Positions 1-9,652 of a DNA stretch of 64,000 bases are shown in pieces. Below the pieces are notes generated by a model that saw nothing but the letters and a program-made list of their open reading frames with translations, ran no database searches and was not told where the DNA came from. The translations under genes and the position numbers were made by a program. This DNA comes from Shewanella sp. c952 (GTDB taxonomy: Bacteria; Pseudomonadota; Gammaproteobacteria; Enterobacterales; Shewanellaceae). The stretch's first letter is position 1. Each line of letters opens with the position of its first letter. The stretch spans positions 1 to 64,000 of the forward strand of contig NZ_BPEW01000002.1 in assembly GCF_019654975.1 (NCBI RefSeq), read 5' to 3'.

Positions 1-227
1 GCTTTATCTTTTAGGATTAGCGGTGAAAGCTGCTGGTAAACACTGGCAATATCAAGCTAACTCAATAAAGCACCGCAACGTACTCTCAAACCAATTCATA
101 GGCTTGAGAGCATACAAAGATAGGAACATGAAGCTGTTGAAATTGCATTGGCAGGTAGCAATCAAAACACTACAAGGCTTAGTTCGGGAGCCACAAGCAT
201 GCTATTAAATTCGTGGGGATCCCTCAG
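1..227 (+). mobile_element. Right end of an IS4-family (IS10-type) insertion sequence
   Basis: The window opens inside an insertion sequence. The last bases (213-227) read GTGGGGATCCCTCAG, whose complement begins CTGAGGGATCCCC and so resembles the IS10-type terminus (CTGAGAGATCCCC). The end of a transposase frame stops 19 bases before the terminus. The other end lies outside the window, so neither completeness nor the 9-bp target duplication expected of this group (here it would be 228-236) can be verified. The family call rests on terminus resemblance and protein style. Confidence 0.6.
2..208 (+). CDS. IS4-family transposase, C-terminal fragment (cut by window edge)
   Basis: An open frame runs in from the left edge and ends at TAA 206-208, giving about 68 residues. 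It is basic and ends just inside the IS terminus, as expected for the C-terminus of an IS4-family transposase. The stretch around QANSIKHRNVLS and FIGLRAYKDR looks like the C-terminal helix region of these proteins. The DDE catalytic residues are upstream and not visible. Whether the enzyme is intact cannot be told from this window. The family call is recognition-based and moderate. Confidence 0.55.
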   Translation, partial: LYLLGLAVKAAGKHWQYQANSIKHRNVLSNQFIGLRAYKDRNMKLLKLHWQVAIKTLQGLVREPQACY

Positions 228-1318
228 ACTCTGAGCTGATCTCTGTTAATGATAAATTTTCACAATTAAATAAGCGCTCCTACGATATTCAAGAATTAAA
301 AGACAAAATTGCGCTTAACCAAGCACAATACCAAAAGCTTATTACTCAGCTACCCAACAAAATTTTAGCTAAAAGTAATATGAGTAATTTCTATGCCCAG
401 ATAGAAGACAATATCAATTCAACGGCTAACTTAACCCTAAAGACAGAAATAGATACTGCTGCATTAGAGCGCCAAAGCCTCACTATCCAAGAAGAATTCG
501 AGACGGTTAATAAGCGTAGACTACAAAAGAACCAGCAACTTTTTGAACTCAAAACAGACATAATTAATCGATTAATCAGCGACCTATCAAAATCGACGAG
601 TAGCCTGCCTATTAATATTAATGGCTCCACAAAATGTTCTAAGTTTCAATCTATCTCTGATTGTTTGAAAGAATCGAAGAGCCAAATTCTGTCGAGTACC
701 CGCAACAAGTCACCATTTCTGAACGACAAAAGCGTTTTACTTTCTTATCAAGTTGTTGATGCGAATATGAACATGGCAGGCGATCTGCGCTATAACGTTG
801 CAATGCATTTTAAGCCCTCTTATAACAGCAAAATAGATACCGTTTTAAATGAAAAGCTAGGATTGCGCTCGGCAATGGTGACACTCGTCAGTAACGTACC
901 AGCAGATTGGTTTATCAATGGTAAAAAAATCGGCTCAGGAAAAGAGTTATTCCATGAAATTCCATTAGGAAAACATGGTATTTTGGCTTCATACCAAAAT
1001 AACGATAAATCCAGCGTTGAGAAGATTGAAGGTAACGGTGTGTTTAGCTATAACTTCAAAGATCACAAGCAGACAAAAATACTCAAAGTAAGTAATAGTG
1101 TTGAGCGCTTACCTAGCGTTGAAGTCGCAAAAGGCAGTATTAAAGCTAAGAAAAAAGCCAAATTCACTCTGCTCGCCGATAACACCACAATACCAACACC
1201 AGAAAAACAAAAACAGGCAGACACTGAGTCTGAAAAAGGCTATGAGTATTTTATGGGGGTGGCACCGTCATCAAAGCAACAAAATATCGAATTTACCAAC
1301 GAGCCTATTAATAAGTGA
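228..1318 (+). pseudogene. 5'-truncated envelope-type protein gene, interrupted by the IS
   Basis: The reading frame is open right up to the IS border at 228, and the first ATG is only at 380. The original start must therefore have been lost or lie beyond the IS. The N-terminal part (through about residue 110 of the remnant) is Lys/Gln/Glu-rich and likely coiled coil. The middle region has a PEGA-like segment with NVPADWFINGKKIGSG followed by an IPLGKH turn, typical of beta-rich carbohydrate or surface modules. The C-terminus is Lys-rich and then polar. I do not recognise a specific family. A product could still be made from ATG 380 (312 residues), but it would lack the upstream coiled coil and any signal peptide. 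Confidence 0.6.
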
Positions 1319-1351
1319 CCTAGGTTAGTGGCCTGTTATTAGCCTAGCTTA

Positions 1352-1621
1352 CTAGGGTCTGTTGATCTTTCATGGTTGTTTTTGCCGCCGATTAATGGCT
1401 ATTTTGACAAGGCCAAGACTATGCGGTTTAGTCATTCTCTACAAATTGGCTTCAACGCAATAAAAATAGCCAAGAAGCACGGCCCTTCGGGTTCGTTTCA
1501 ATGCTTTTATTACAGTGTTATTAGCTTTTCGCTTAGCGAGCTAAAGCCTTGTACTAAAAGCATTATTCCTTGCGGTAAAGAATCGAATAAAAACTAAGCT
1601 CGAAAGGTAAACTGACTCTAG
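1352..1621. mobile_element. Degenerate 270-bp miniature inverted-repeat element
   Basis: The ends are imperfect inverted repeats. The left end starts CTAGGGTCTGTTGATCTTTC, and the complement of the right end starts CTAGAGTCAGTTTACCTTTC, so about 15 of 20 positions match. CTAG at both borders would fit the 4-bp target duplication of IS5-group elements. There is no transposase, and the short ORF inside (1376-1597) has no credible features. It is best read as a decayed non-autonomous element. The flanking gaps 1319-1351 and 1622-1742 show nothing else apart from the likely promoter of the next gene. Confidence 0.45.
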
Positions 1622-1742
1622 ACACAAAGTAAGTTAACTTAAGCTCTATTCACTTCATCGCTGCATTTTCACAACAAAATAACTCTAATTATGAGATGCT
1701 AAGCATTAAACCAGTGAATTAACAATAATAAGAGCCAATGCC

Positions 1743-2861
1743 ATGGATGAAAAACTCACTCAAGCTCAAGACAGTCCCTCCTCCGCAACAACAGAGCCTG
1801 TAGCCACTGAAAAGAAGCCCAAAAAGTTCTTAAACAGCATTAACCACTTCCGTGGCATCGCTATTATTTTCATAGTAATGGCACACTGCTATAGGCCTGC
1901 GGGATGGGAAATTGAAACCTTCGCCGACAAAGCATGGTTTAACTTAATGATGAACGGCACCGTATTTTTTGTCTTCATTTCAGGGTTTCTGTTTCACCAT
2001 GTGTTTTATCATCGCTGGGACTACAAAAAATATATGAAAAGCAAAACAAAATTTGTTTTTCTGCCCTATTTACTATTATCACTACCATGGATTGTTTGGC
2101 ACTTAACTGTTGGCACTGAACCGGCATTTCATGTGCTATATGCTGATATTACAGCGCCAGCTCAGGCTGCTAGTTGGTATGTCATCACCGGCCGCACCTT
2201 AACCGCATACTGGTATATTCCTATGGGAATGATGCTATTTGCGCTATCTCCTTGGGTCATGTATTTGATCAAGAAGCAGCAGGTAATGTACTGGGCTTTG
2301 GCGCTACTTGTGGTTGCCATTCTGGTTCATCGCCCTATTTCAAACCTCAATGCTATCCAATCATTAGTCTATTTCTTACCATGCTATTTACTCGGGGTTT
2401 GGGGATCGGCTCATCGCGACAAACTGTTTCCATTCATCGATAAGTATTGGCTATTAATGCTGGTTGCTGCGATTGCATTAGCACTGATCCAAGCACAATT
2501 TTTTGGCGCTGGAGTGCTCAACAAAGCCCCGTTTGAAATGACCGTTCCCGATCTAATGTTGCCGCAAAAACTGTTGCTAACTTTAGTCATATTGGCACTA
2601 CTCAATAAGTTTGAACATATCTCGATTGCTCCATTACAAAAACTGGCTGAAGTCAGCTTTGCAATTTACTTTATCCATCCGTGGCTCACCACCCCGTGGT
2701 GGATGATATATGACAGCCCAGATCTGTTTGGACTGGCTGGTAAAGGGAACATTTTTACCACGCTTATCGTCACTTTAGTCGTTGTCGCTATCTCATATAT
2801 GATTGCGTTGCTGATTAAAAAGCTTATGAATAAACGCAGTCGCTACCTGATAGGTTGGTAG
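1743..2861 (+). CDS. Acyltransferase family 3 (OafA/WecH-like) membrane protein
   Basis: A 372-residue protein with a polar, Ser/Thr/Lys-rich N-terminal tail (1-30) followed by about ten hydrophobic segments. The AT3 hallmark R-X10-H is present as R37 and H48, in the first membrane segment (HFRGIAIIFIVMAH). Family members move acyl groups, often acetyl or succinyl, from the cytoplasm onto surface glycans at the inner membrane. The substrate here cannot be inferred because no glycan-biosynthesis genes adjoin it. Length is normal for a stand-alone AT3 protein without an SGNH domain. The next gene starts 62 bases downstream on the same strand, so cotranscription is possible. Confidence 0.85.
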   Translation: MDEKLTQAQDSPSSATTEPVATEKKPKKFLNSINHFRGIAIIFIVMAHCYRPAGWEIETFADKAWFNLMMNGTVFFVFISGFLFHHVFYHRWDYKKYMKSKTKFVFLPYLLLSLPWIVWHLTVGTEPAFHVLYADITAPAQAASWYVITGRTLTAYWYIPMGMMLFALSPWVMYLIKKQQVMYWALALLVVAILVHRPISNLNAIQSLVYFLPCYLLGVWGSAHRDKLFPFIDKYWLLMLVAAIALALIQAQFFGAGVLNKAPFEMTVPDLMLPQKLLLTLVILALLNKFEHISIAPLQKLAEVSFAIYFIHPWLTTPWWMIYDSPDLFGLAGKGNIFTTLIVTLVVVAISYMIALLIKKLMNKRSRYLIGW

Positions 2862-2923
2862 TGACCATCGTTAAGTGTATGCCAATTATCATTTTCAAAT
2901 ATAACAAGAAGAAGTCGTTAATA

Positions 2924-4012
2924 ATGGATAATATCTTTCGTCTTTCGATACTCGTGCTTACTTTATTAAGCCCTATCGCTGCAGCAAATAGCCCGCTATC
3001 GACGGCAAATAGCACTGCTGAGTTTGATGGTCCTTATGTGATAACACCCACACCATCAAGCCAAAGTACTGCTTACTGGGTGTGTAACAACAAACTCAAG
3101 ACCACCTCAGTCATAGCACAGCAGGTAAAGCGTCCACAAAGCTGTGGTCAACTACCACAAGCCACTATCTCAGCCGAGATAAAACAGATAATGCCTGATA
3201 CATACTCTGGCATTAAAAAAGTTGTCGCCCTAAGCGATGTACATGGCCAATTTGATGTACTGATTACACTGCTGACCAACCAAAAAATTATCGATGATGA
3301 CGGTAATTGGGCTTTTGGTGACGGTCATATGGTAATGACAGGCGATATCTTTGATCGTGGCCACCAAGTCAATGAAGTGCTGTGGTTTATGTATAAACTC
3401 GACCAACAAGCAAGAGATGCTGGCGGCATGGTGCACCTGTTAATGGGCAACCATGAGCAGATGGTACTCGGCGGTGACTTACGTTATGTACACCAACGCT
3501 ATGATGTTGCGGCAAAACTGCTCGATCGCTCCTACGACAAACTTTATGGCGCCGATACAGAAATAGGCCAATGGCTCAGAAGTAAAAATACCATCATCAA
3601 GATCAATGATGTGCTTTATATGCATGGAGGGATCAGCAGCGAATGGATAAGCCGAAACCTTACATTAGCAAGAGCCAACAAGCTTTATAGACAACATGTG
3701 GACGCTTCAAAGCAATCACGTAAAGCCGATGAAGAGCTTAACTTTTTATTCTTTGGCAATGGTCCTACATGGTACAGAGGTTACTTTTCAGAAGAGTTTA
3801 CCGAAACAGAACTCGACACCATCCTCAACCACTTTGATGTCAAACGAATTGTAGTTGGTCACACATCTCAAGATAGAGTGTTAGGGCTGTTTAATAATAA
3901 AGTGCTTGCTGTTGATACCAGCATCAAAAAAGGTCAATCAGGTGAACTGCTTCTGTTAGAAAACAAGCAGCTTACACGCGGCTTGTATAACGGTAGCCGT
4001 GAGGATCTATAA
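2924..4012 (+). CDS. Secreted PPP-type metallophosphatase (Shewanella-like protein phosphatase)
   Basis: The start is placed at ATG 2924 because a signal peptide begins there (hydrophobic residues 5-20, AAANS cleavage region) and a purine-rich AAGAAGAAG lies upstream. An in-frame start further upstream would bury this signal. All PPP-family metal motifs are present: SDVHG (104-108), GDIFDRG (130-136), GNHE (165-168), a MHGG near 224 and a VGHT near the C-terminus. These fit the Shewanella-like ('Shelph') branch, which includes the cold-active protein-tyrosine phosphatase described from Shewanella. It probably acts in the periplasm with two bound metals. The physiological substrate is unknown. 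Confidence 0.85.
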   Translation: MDNIFRLSILVLTLLSPIAAANSPLSTANSTAEFDGPYVITPTPSSQSTAYWVCNNKLKTTSVIAQQVKRPQSCGQLPQATISAEIKQIMPDTYSGIKKVVALSDVHGQFDVLITLLTNQKIIDDDGNWAFGDGHMVMTGDIFDRGHQVNEVLWFMYKLDQQARDAGGMVHLLMGNHEQMVLGGDLRYVHQRYDVAAKLLDRSYDKLYGADTEIGQWLRSKNTIIKINDVLYMHGGISSEWISRNLTLARANKLYRQHVDASKQSRKADEELNFLFFGNGPTWYRGYFSEEFTETELDTILNHFDVKRIVVGHTSQDRVLGLFNNKVLAVDTSIKKGQSGELLLLENKQLTRGLYNGSREDL

Positions 4013-4330
4013 CCAACACCTGTAACGACATAGCACCAGTGACCAAATTACAACTGAGTAACCCACTGGTGTAAAATTCAACTCAGCATAACGTCGCAAG
4101 GGCTAAACCTTATCGTTAGAAGCAAATTAAAGCACTTTGCACTTTAAATAAATCCAACAGATGAAAACAGAAAGATCATTCCACCACCTCAAATGTTAAA
4201 AGATAAACTTTTAAGTTAGCCACTTGTAAATTATTAAATGCTAATTTTCTTTACTTTACATTGCTTTACCCTACTCGCGCTGTTTTTTTCTTAAAATAGG
4301 CTCAACTTTGGCAGCGTTAAGTAATCACTC
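4013..4330. other. Intergenic region, no gene seen
   Basis: This AT-rich stretch of 318 bases separates the phosphatase from the efflux operon. A hairpin with arms CACCAGTG (4034-4041) and CACTGGTG (4064-4071) lies just after the phosphatase stop, but it has no T-run on the plus strand, so it is only a weak terminator candidate. The remainder presumably holds the pump promoter. No operator is recognised. Confidence 0.4.
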
Positions 4331-5434
4331 ATGAAAGCATCATCTTTTGTTATACCTATCTTTCTCGTTTTAGCGAGTACGCTAACCTATAGCAGTCTAT
4401 CTGAAGCAAAAAGGCCTGCGACAAAAGATCGTGCGGTGCGCACCGTTCCTGTTATCACTGGCATTGTCGACCAGCACGAGTTAGCTCAGTCTCTCTCTCT
4501 TGTTGGTAAACTTGATGCTGAAGAGTCAGTCTTCATCGCGCCGCAGATTGCTGGCAAGATCCGTTCAATTAACGTCAGCTCAGATCAAGATATCACTGCA
4601 GGGCAACTGCTAGTTCAACTCGATGATGCTAAAGCCCAAGCAGCGCTCGCTGAAGCAGCAAGCTACCTCGCCGATGAGAAGCGTAAACTGGCTGAGTTTT
4701 CAAAACTGATTAGTCGCAATGCCATTACTCAAACAGAAATTGATGCCCAAAAAGCCAGTGTTGATATCGCAGCCGCTAGACTCGCTGCAGCTCAAGCCGA
4801 TCTTGACTATCACTACCTAAGTGCGCCCTTCTCTGGCACTGCTGGATTAATCGATTTCAGCCAAGGAAAAATGGTCACCGCTGGCGCAGAACTGCTTACA
4901 CTCGATGATCTTTCAAGCATGCGCTTAGATCTACAAGTCCCCGAGCATTACCTTGCAATGCTGAGCCCAGGCATGAACGTGCTGGCCACTAGCAGAGCGT
5001 GGCCAGATACTCACTTTGCCGGCAAAGTGACTGCTATTGATTCGCGTGTTAACCAAGACACCTTAAACCTTCGAGTCAGAGTACAGTTTGACAACCCACA
5101 ACATCACCTAAAACCTGGCATGATGATGTCAGCAACCCTGGTGTTTCCTAGTGTTTCAGAACCTGTTATTCCGGTGCAGGCACTTGAATATTCCGGCACT
5201 AACCGCTTTGTATATGTTGTCAGTGAAGACGGGCTAGCTAAGCGCACCAAAGTCACCCTCGGCGCACGTATAGACAACGAAGTGTTGATCACCGATGGTC
5301 TAGCCATTGGTGATAAGGTGGTAGTACAAGGGCTAGTTAATATGCGCGATGGCTTACGGGTTGAAGACCTCACTAATTCAGCGATTGCCAAAGATGCAGA
5401 ACAACAGACAGAGCAAGCGCGAGGTAGCATCTAA
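4331..5434 (+). CDS. RND efflux periplasmic adaptor (membrane fusion protein)
   Basis: A 367-residue protein with an N-terminal signal or anchor segment (roughly 5-25). The order of parts is typical of MFPs. A first lipoyl half ends near IAPQIAGKIRSINVSSDQDI. A short alpha-helical hairpin rich in Ala follows (about 90-155), then the second lipoyl half at YHYLSAPFSGTAGLIDFS. Beta-barrel and membrane-proximal domains come last, with LKPGMMMSATLVFP. It bridges the RND permease to an outer membrane channel. The stop codon abuts the permease ATG directly (5434/5435), so the two are translated together. No outer membrane factor gene follows, so a shared TolC-like protein is likely. Confidence 0.9.
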   Translation: MKASSFVIPIFLVLASTLTYSSLSEAKRPATKDRAVRTVPVITGIVDQHELAQSLSLVGKLDAEESVFIAPQIAGKIRSINVSSDQDITAGQLLVQLDDAKAQAALAEAASYLADEKRKLAEFSKLISRNAITQTEIDAQKASVDIAAARLAAAQADLDYHYLSAPFSGTAGLIDFSQGKMVTAGAELLTLDDLSSMRLDLQVPEHYLAMLSPGMNVLATSRAWPDTHFAGKVTAIDSRVNQDTLNLRVRVQFDNPQHHLKPGMMMSATLVFPSVSEPVIPVQALEYSGTNRFVYVVSEDGLAKRTKVTLGARIDNEVLITDGLAIGDKVVVQGLVNMRDGLRVEDLTNSAIAKDAEQQTEQARGSI

Positions 5435-8400
5435 ATGTGGTTATCTGATGTATCCGTCAAGCGCCCTGTTGTTGCCATTGTTTTAAGCTTATTGCTGTGT
5501 GTCTTTGGCGCAGTCTCGTTCAGTAAACTCGCTGTTCGTGAAATGCCAGACGTTGAAAGCCCTGTTGTTACTGTGATGACAACCTATGACGGTGCTTCGG
5601 CTACCATCATGGAAAGCCAAATAACCACCGCATTAGAAGATGAGCTCACCGGTATTAGTGGCGTCGATCAAATCGAATCCGTCACCCGTAATGGTATGAG
5701 CCGCATTACTGTCACCTTCTTCTTAGGTTGGGATCTCACCGAAGGCGTCAGTGACGTTCGTGATGCAGTTGCGCGTGCGCAGCGTAGACTCCCCGATGAA
5801 GCTAACGATCCTATCGTGTCGAAAGATAACGGTACAGGTGAGCCATCGGTGTACGTGAACCTCAGCTCATCCATTATGGATAGAACCCAGCTTACCGATT
5901 ACGCCCAGCGTGTACTCGAAGACCGTTTTAGCCTAATTAGTGGCGTTAGCAGTGTCGATATTTCTGGTGGTCTATACAAGGTGATGTACGTCCAGCTCAA
6001 ACCTGAGCTAATGGCAGGCCGACAAGTTACCGCTAGCGACATTATTCAGGTACTCAACCAAGAGAACGTCGAAACGCCAGGCGGTGAAGTCAGAAACGAC
6101 ACCACTGTTATGGCAGTAAGAACCGCAAGGCTGTATCAGAACCCAGAAGACTTTGACTATTTAGTACTACGCCGCGCAAGCGACGGTACACCAGTCTATT
6201 TAAAGGATGTTGCCGATGTATTTATTGGCGCAGAAAATGAAAACTCGACCTTTAAAAGCGACGGCGTGGTTAACATCAGTTTAGGTGTTGTGCCGCAATC
6301 AGATGCTAACCCGTTAGAAGTTGCCCAAGATGTGCATAAAGAGGTCGACCGCATTCAACAATTCCTGCCAGAAGGCACCAAGCTTATTGTTGATTATGAC
6401 TCTACCGTATTTATCGACCGCTCGATTGATGAAGTGTTTAACACCTTAGCCGTCACCGCACTACTAGTAATATTAGTGTTGTACATTTTCATCGGACAAG
6501 CACGCGCAACGCTTATTCCGGCTGTCACGGTGCCAGTTTCATTAATCTCAGCATTTATTGCAGCCAATAGCTTTGGCTTCTCAATTAACTTGTTGACCTT
6601 AATGGCACTTATCCTATCGATTGGCCTAGTGGTCGATGACGCTATTGTCGTCGTCGAGAACATATTCCATCACATCGAAAAAGGTGAGCCTCCTATTCTG
6701 GCAGCCTATAAAGGTACCCGTGAAGTTGGCTTTGCTGTTGTGGCAACCACTGCAGTGTTAGTGATGGTGTTTCTACCGATCTCATTTATGGAGGGGATGG
6801 TTGGCCTACTGTTTACAGAGTTCTCAGTCATGCTAGCGGTCTCAGTCATCTTCTCTTCAATTGTGGCGCTGACCCTAACCCCTGTACTGGGTAGTAAATT
6901 ACTCAAAGCCAATGTAAAGCCAAGTCGTTTTAACCTGTGGGTTGAAGCTAAATTCGCCCGATTAGAGCAACTCTATCGACGAGTGGTCAGCAAAGCTGTG
7001 TCATTCAGATTGGCAGCGCCTTTAGTCATCATCGCCTGTATTGTCGGTAGTGGCTTGTTGATGAAACAAGTACCGGCTCAGCTAGCACCGCAAGAAGATA
7101 GAGGCGTAATATTTGCCTTTATCAAAGGCGCAGAAGGCACCAGTTACAACCGTATGGCCGCTAATATGGAGATAGCTGAGAAAAAGCTAATGCCACTTTT
7201 AGGCCAAGGGGTAGTCAAGTCTTTTAGCATTCAAGCACCGGCTTTTGGTGGCCGTGCCGGCGACCAAACTGGCTTTGTTATTATTCAGCTAGAAGACTGG
7301 AATGAACGAACTGTTAATGCCCAACAAGCACTGGGCGTTATCGCCCAAGCGTTAAAAGGGATCCCCGACGTGATGGTGCGCCCAATGCTACCAGGCTTTA
7401 GGGGTGGATCCAGCGAGCCGGTACAGTTTGTACTTGGTGGCTCTGACTATCAAGAGCTATTCAAATGGGCAACCGCATTAGAGGAAGAGGCACTGTATAG
7501 CCCAATCCTAGAAGGCCCTGAAATTGATTATAAAGAGACCACACCAGAGCTAGTGGTCACCGTTGACCGTGAACGTGCAGCCGAACTGGGAGTTAGCGTC
7601 GCAGAGGTGTCAGAAACACTTGAAGTGATGTTAGGTGGCCGCAGTGAAACCACTTTTGTGGAACGGGGTGAAGAATATGACGTGTATCTTCGTGGTGATG
7701 AAAATAGCTTTAATAGCGTGGCGGATCTAAGCCAGATCTACATGCGCTCAGCCAAAGGAGAGCTTATCACTCTAGATACCATCACCCATATTGAAGAGGT
7801 CGCGTCGGCGCAAAAACTGAGCCACAACAACAAGCAAAAGTCGATAACCCTTAAAGCCAACTTAGGTGAAGGCTATACCTTAGGTGAAGCGCTAGACTTT
7901 CTAGATCAAAAAGCCATTGAAATGCTACCAAGTGATATCTCCGTTGCTTACACCGGCGAATCTAAAGACTTTAAAGAAAATCAAAGCAGTATTTTCATGG
8001 TATTTGGCTTAGCCCTGCTGGTAGCTTATCTAGTGCTAGCCGCGCAATTTGAAAGTTTCATCAACCCATTAGTGGTGATGTTTACGGTACCAATGGGTGT
8101 CTTCGGCGGCTTCTTAGGACTCTACTTAACTGGGCAAGGACTAAACATCTATAGCCAAATTGGTATGATAATGCTGATTGGCATGGTGACCAAAAACGGC
8201 ATTCTAATCGTCGAGTTTGCCAACCAACTAAGAGATAAAGGTTTAGCGATAGAACAAGCCATTATTGACGCCTCAGCGAGACGTCTACGCCCTATTCTGA
8301 TGACAGCATTCACCACCTTAATTGGTGCGATACCGCTCATTATGTCTACCGGCGCAGGCTCTGAAAGCCGTATCGCAGTGGGTACCGTGGTGTTCTTCGG

Positions 8401-8542
8401 TATGGCATTCGCCACATTCGTCACCCTACTGATCATACCCGCCATGTACCGATTGATCTCTGGCGCAACCAAATCACCGGGGTACGTCGAAGCCCAGCTG
8501 GATAAAGCGATTGCTGAACAGGCACTAAAGCAACAGCAATAG
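5435..8542 (+). CDS. RND efflux permease, HAE1 family
   Basis: A 1035-residue proton-driven inner-membrane exporter. It has the RND layout of an N-terminal TM helix, a large periplasmic loop, a TM2-6 block, a second TM and loop, and a terminal TM block. TM4 carries [15 protein letters not shown] with the paired Asp residues used in proton relay, and the TM11 region carries MVTKNGILIVEFANQLRDKG. The length matches AcrB/MexB relatives. It has the MWLSDVSVKRPV amino end seen in a subgroup distinct from the second pump at 36492-39614, so the two systems are paralogues with probably different substrates. A good terminator follows at 8569. Confidence 0.92.
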   Translation: MWLSDVSVKRPVVAIVLSLLLCVFGAVSFSKLAVREMPDVESPVVTVMTTYDGASATIMESQITTALEDELTGISGVDQIESVTRNGMSRITVTFFLGWDLTEGVSDVRDAVARAQRRLPDEANDPIVSKDNGTGEPSVYVNLSSSIMDRTQLTDYAQRVLEDRFSLISGVSSVDISGGLYKVMYVQLKPELMAGRQVTASDIIQVLNQENVETPGGEVRNDTTVMAVRTARLYQNPEDFDYLVLRRASDGTPVYLKDVADVFIGAENENSTFKSDGVVNISLGVVPQSDANPLEVAQDVHKEVDRIQQFLPEGTKLIVDYDSTVFIDRSIDEVFNTLAVTALLVILVLYIFIGQARATLIPAVTVPVSLISAFIAANSFGFSINLLTLMALILSIGLVVDDAIVVVENIFHHIEKGEPPILAAYKGTREVGFAVVATTAVLVMVFLPISFMEGMVGLLFTEFSVMLAVSVIFSSIVALTLTPVLGSKLLKANVKPSRFNLWVEAKFARLEQLYRRVVSKAVSFRLAAPLVIIACIVGSGLLMKQVPAQLAPQEDRGVIFAFIKGAEGTSYNRMAANMEIAEKKLMPLLGQGVVKSFSIQAPAFGGRAGDQTGFVIIQLEDWNERTVNAQQALGVIAQALKGIPDVMVRPMLPGFRGGSSEPVQFVLGGSDYQELFKWATALEEEALYSPILEGPEIDYKETTPELVVTVDRERAAELGVSVAEVSETLEVMLGGRSETTFVERGEEYDVYLRGDENSFNSVADLSQIYMRSAKGELITLDTITHIEEVASAQKLSHNNKQKSITLKANLGEGYTLGEALDFLDQKAIEMLPSDISVAYTGESKDFKENQSSIFMVFGLALLVAYLVLAAQFESFINPLVVMFTVPMGVFGGFLGLYLTGQGLNIYSQIGMIMLIGMVTKNGILIVEFANQLRDKGLAIEQAIIDASARRLRPILMTAFTTLIGAIPLIMSTGAGSESRIAVGTVVFFGMAFATFVTLLIIPAMYRLISGATKSPGYVEAQLDKAIAEQALKQQQ

Positions 8543-8568
8543 CGACAGCACTAACAGCAGCATTGTCT

Positions 8569-8602
8569 AAAAGGGCTTATCATTACTGGTAAGCCCTTTT
8601 TT
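8569..8602 (+). terminator. Rho-independent terminator of the RND operon
   Basis: An 11-bp stem, AAAAGGGCTTA with TAAGCCCTTTT, closes a 10-base loop and is followed by further T residues. It lies 27 bases after the permease stop. Confidence 0.85.
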
Positions 8603-8744
8603 CATCTCAATTCTGCCGCACAAGATACATAACGTAAAATTATTGTTTTTATAAAATTTGATAATTTTTATAAATAATGAAGAACCCCTATAATTCTTCC
8701 ATCGAAACAAACAAGCAATTACACAACAGAATTTGGGGTAAGTT

Positions 8745-9230
8745 ATGAAAATGAATCATATAGGCATCATGGTTGGCAACATGGACCAAGCCGTTGAGTT
8801 TTACACTAAAGCACTTGGTCTTAAAGTCGTCATGGGAAATACTCAAGTTAAAGAAGAGCGCGAAACCGCAATCGGTAGAATGTGCGTAGCAGTATTTGGT
8901 GAAGGCTTTAAAGGTTTCAATATCGCTCACTTAGTGACTACCGACGGTATTGGCGTAGAGCTATTTGAAATGAAAGAGCGCCAAGAGCGCCATGAAGTCG
9001 ACTTCTCACGTATTGGGATCTTCCACTTCTGTTTGCAAACAGATGACTTCCACGGTGTTATCGAACGCACTCAGCAGCTAGGCGGGAAAGTGCGCATGGA
9101 CATCATGCGTTACCACCCTGAAGACGATAGCAAGCAAGCTAAAATGGTCTACCTAGAAGACCCATTTGGAAACCTGTTTGAACTGTACTCGCATACATAC
9201 GAAGAAACCTACGCGTCTGATTACGAGTAA
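8745..9230 (+). CDS. VOC-family protein (glyoxalase/dioxygenase fold)
   Basis: A 161-residue cytoplasmic protein with two beta-alpha-beta-beta-beta modules. The first opens MNHIGIMVGNMDQAVEFYTKALGLKVV, and the second ends YLEDPFGNLFELYS, the standard closing motif of vicinal-oxygen-chelate enzymes. Candidate metal ligands are His in the first strand, the His of IFHFCLQTDD and the final Glu of FELYS. The reaction is not predictable: lyase, epimerase, dioxygenase or resistance roles all occur in this fold. A GGGGTAAG ribosome site precedes the ATG, and the gene is flanked by its own terminator at 9297. Confidence 0.85.
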   Translation: MKMNHIGIMVGNMDQAVEFYTKALGLKVVMGNTQVKEERETAIGRMCVAVFGEGFKGFNIAHLVTTDGIGVELFEMKERQERHEVDFSRIGIFHFCLQTDDFHGVIERTQQLGGKVRMDIMRYHPEDDSKQAKMVYLEDPFGNLFELYSHTYEETYASDYE

Positions 9231-9296
9231 GTGGCATAACAGCTAGCGCTAAAAGCCGCTAGCGTTAGCGATGACTCACATAAAAACGTAGTAAAC

Positions 9297-9322
9297 GGGC
9301 TGGCCACGTGTCAGCCCTTTTT
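9297..9322 (+). terminator. Terminator of the VOC gene
   Basis: The stem GGGCTG/CAGCCC with a 9-base loop is followed directly by TTTTT. Confidence 0.8.
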
Positions 9323-9446
9323 ATGTCTGATTGCGGCCCATTTTGACGATACTGAATAACAAACTTAGCGACCACAACCCGCACTTCACGGTTAATATTT
9401 TAATCGAACAACAAAAGTGATATTTGAGCTGCAGTATAGGCATCCA

Positions 9447-9473
9447 GATTGTGGCGATTGTGGCGATTGTGGC
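9447..9473. repeat. 9-bp tandem repeat, three perfect copies
   Basis: GATTGTGGC occurs three times head to tail. It sits in the 422-base gap 9231-9652, which otherwise holds the VOC terminator and an AT-rich probable promoter for the MAPEG gene. No ORF with support is present there. The repeat could vary by slippage. Confidence 0.8.
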
Positions 9474-9652
9474 AAAGAAGAATGAGTCTACACTGAACCA
9501 CCACACAAATTTACCTATCCACTAATAAACACCTACAGTAAAACACCAACAAATACTTGTTTACATAACCAAAGTGAGTTGCTAATTTTTGATGCGTTAA
9601 CATAATAGATTGCTAGAATAAAGCCGCACTCAAGGTTTTTTTAGGAGGCTAA

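Noticed and set aside
1376-1597. 73-residue ORF inside the miniature element
   Set aside because: It lies wholly inside the degenerate inverted-repeat element and has no motif.
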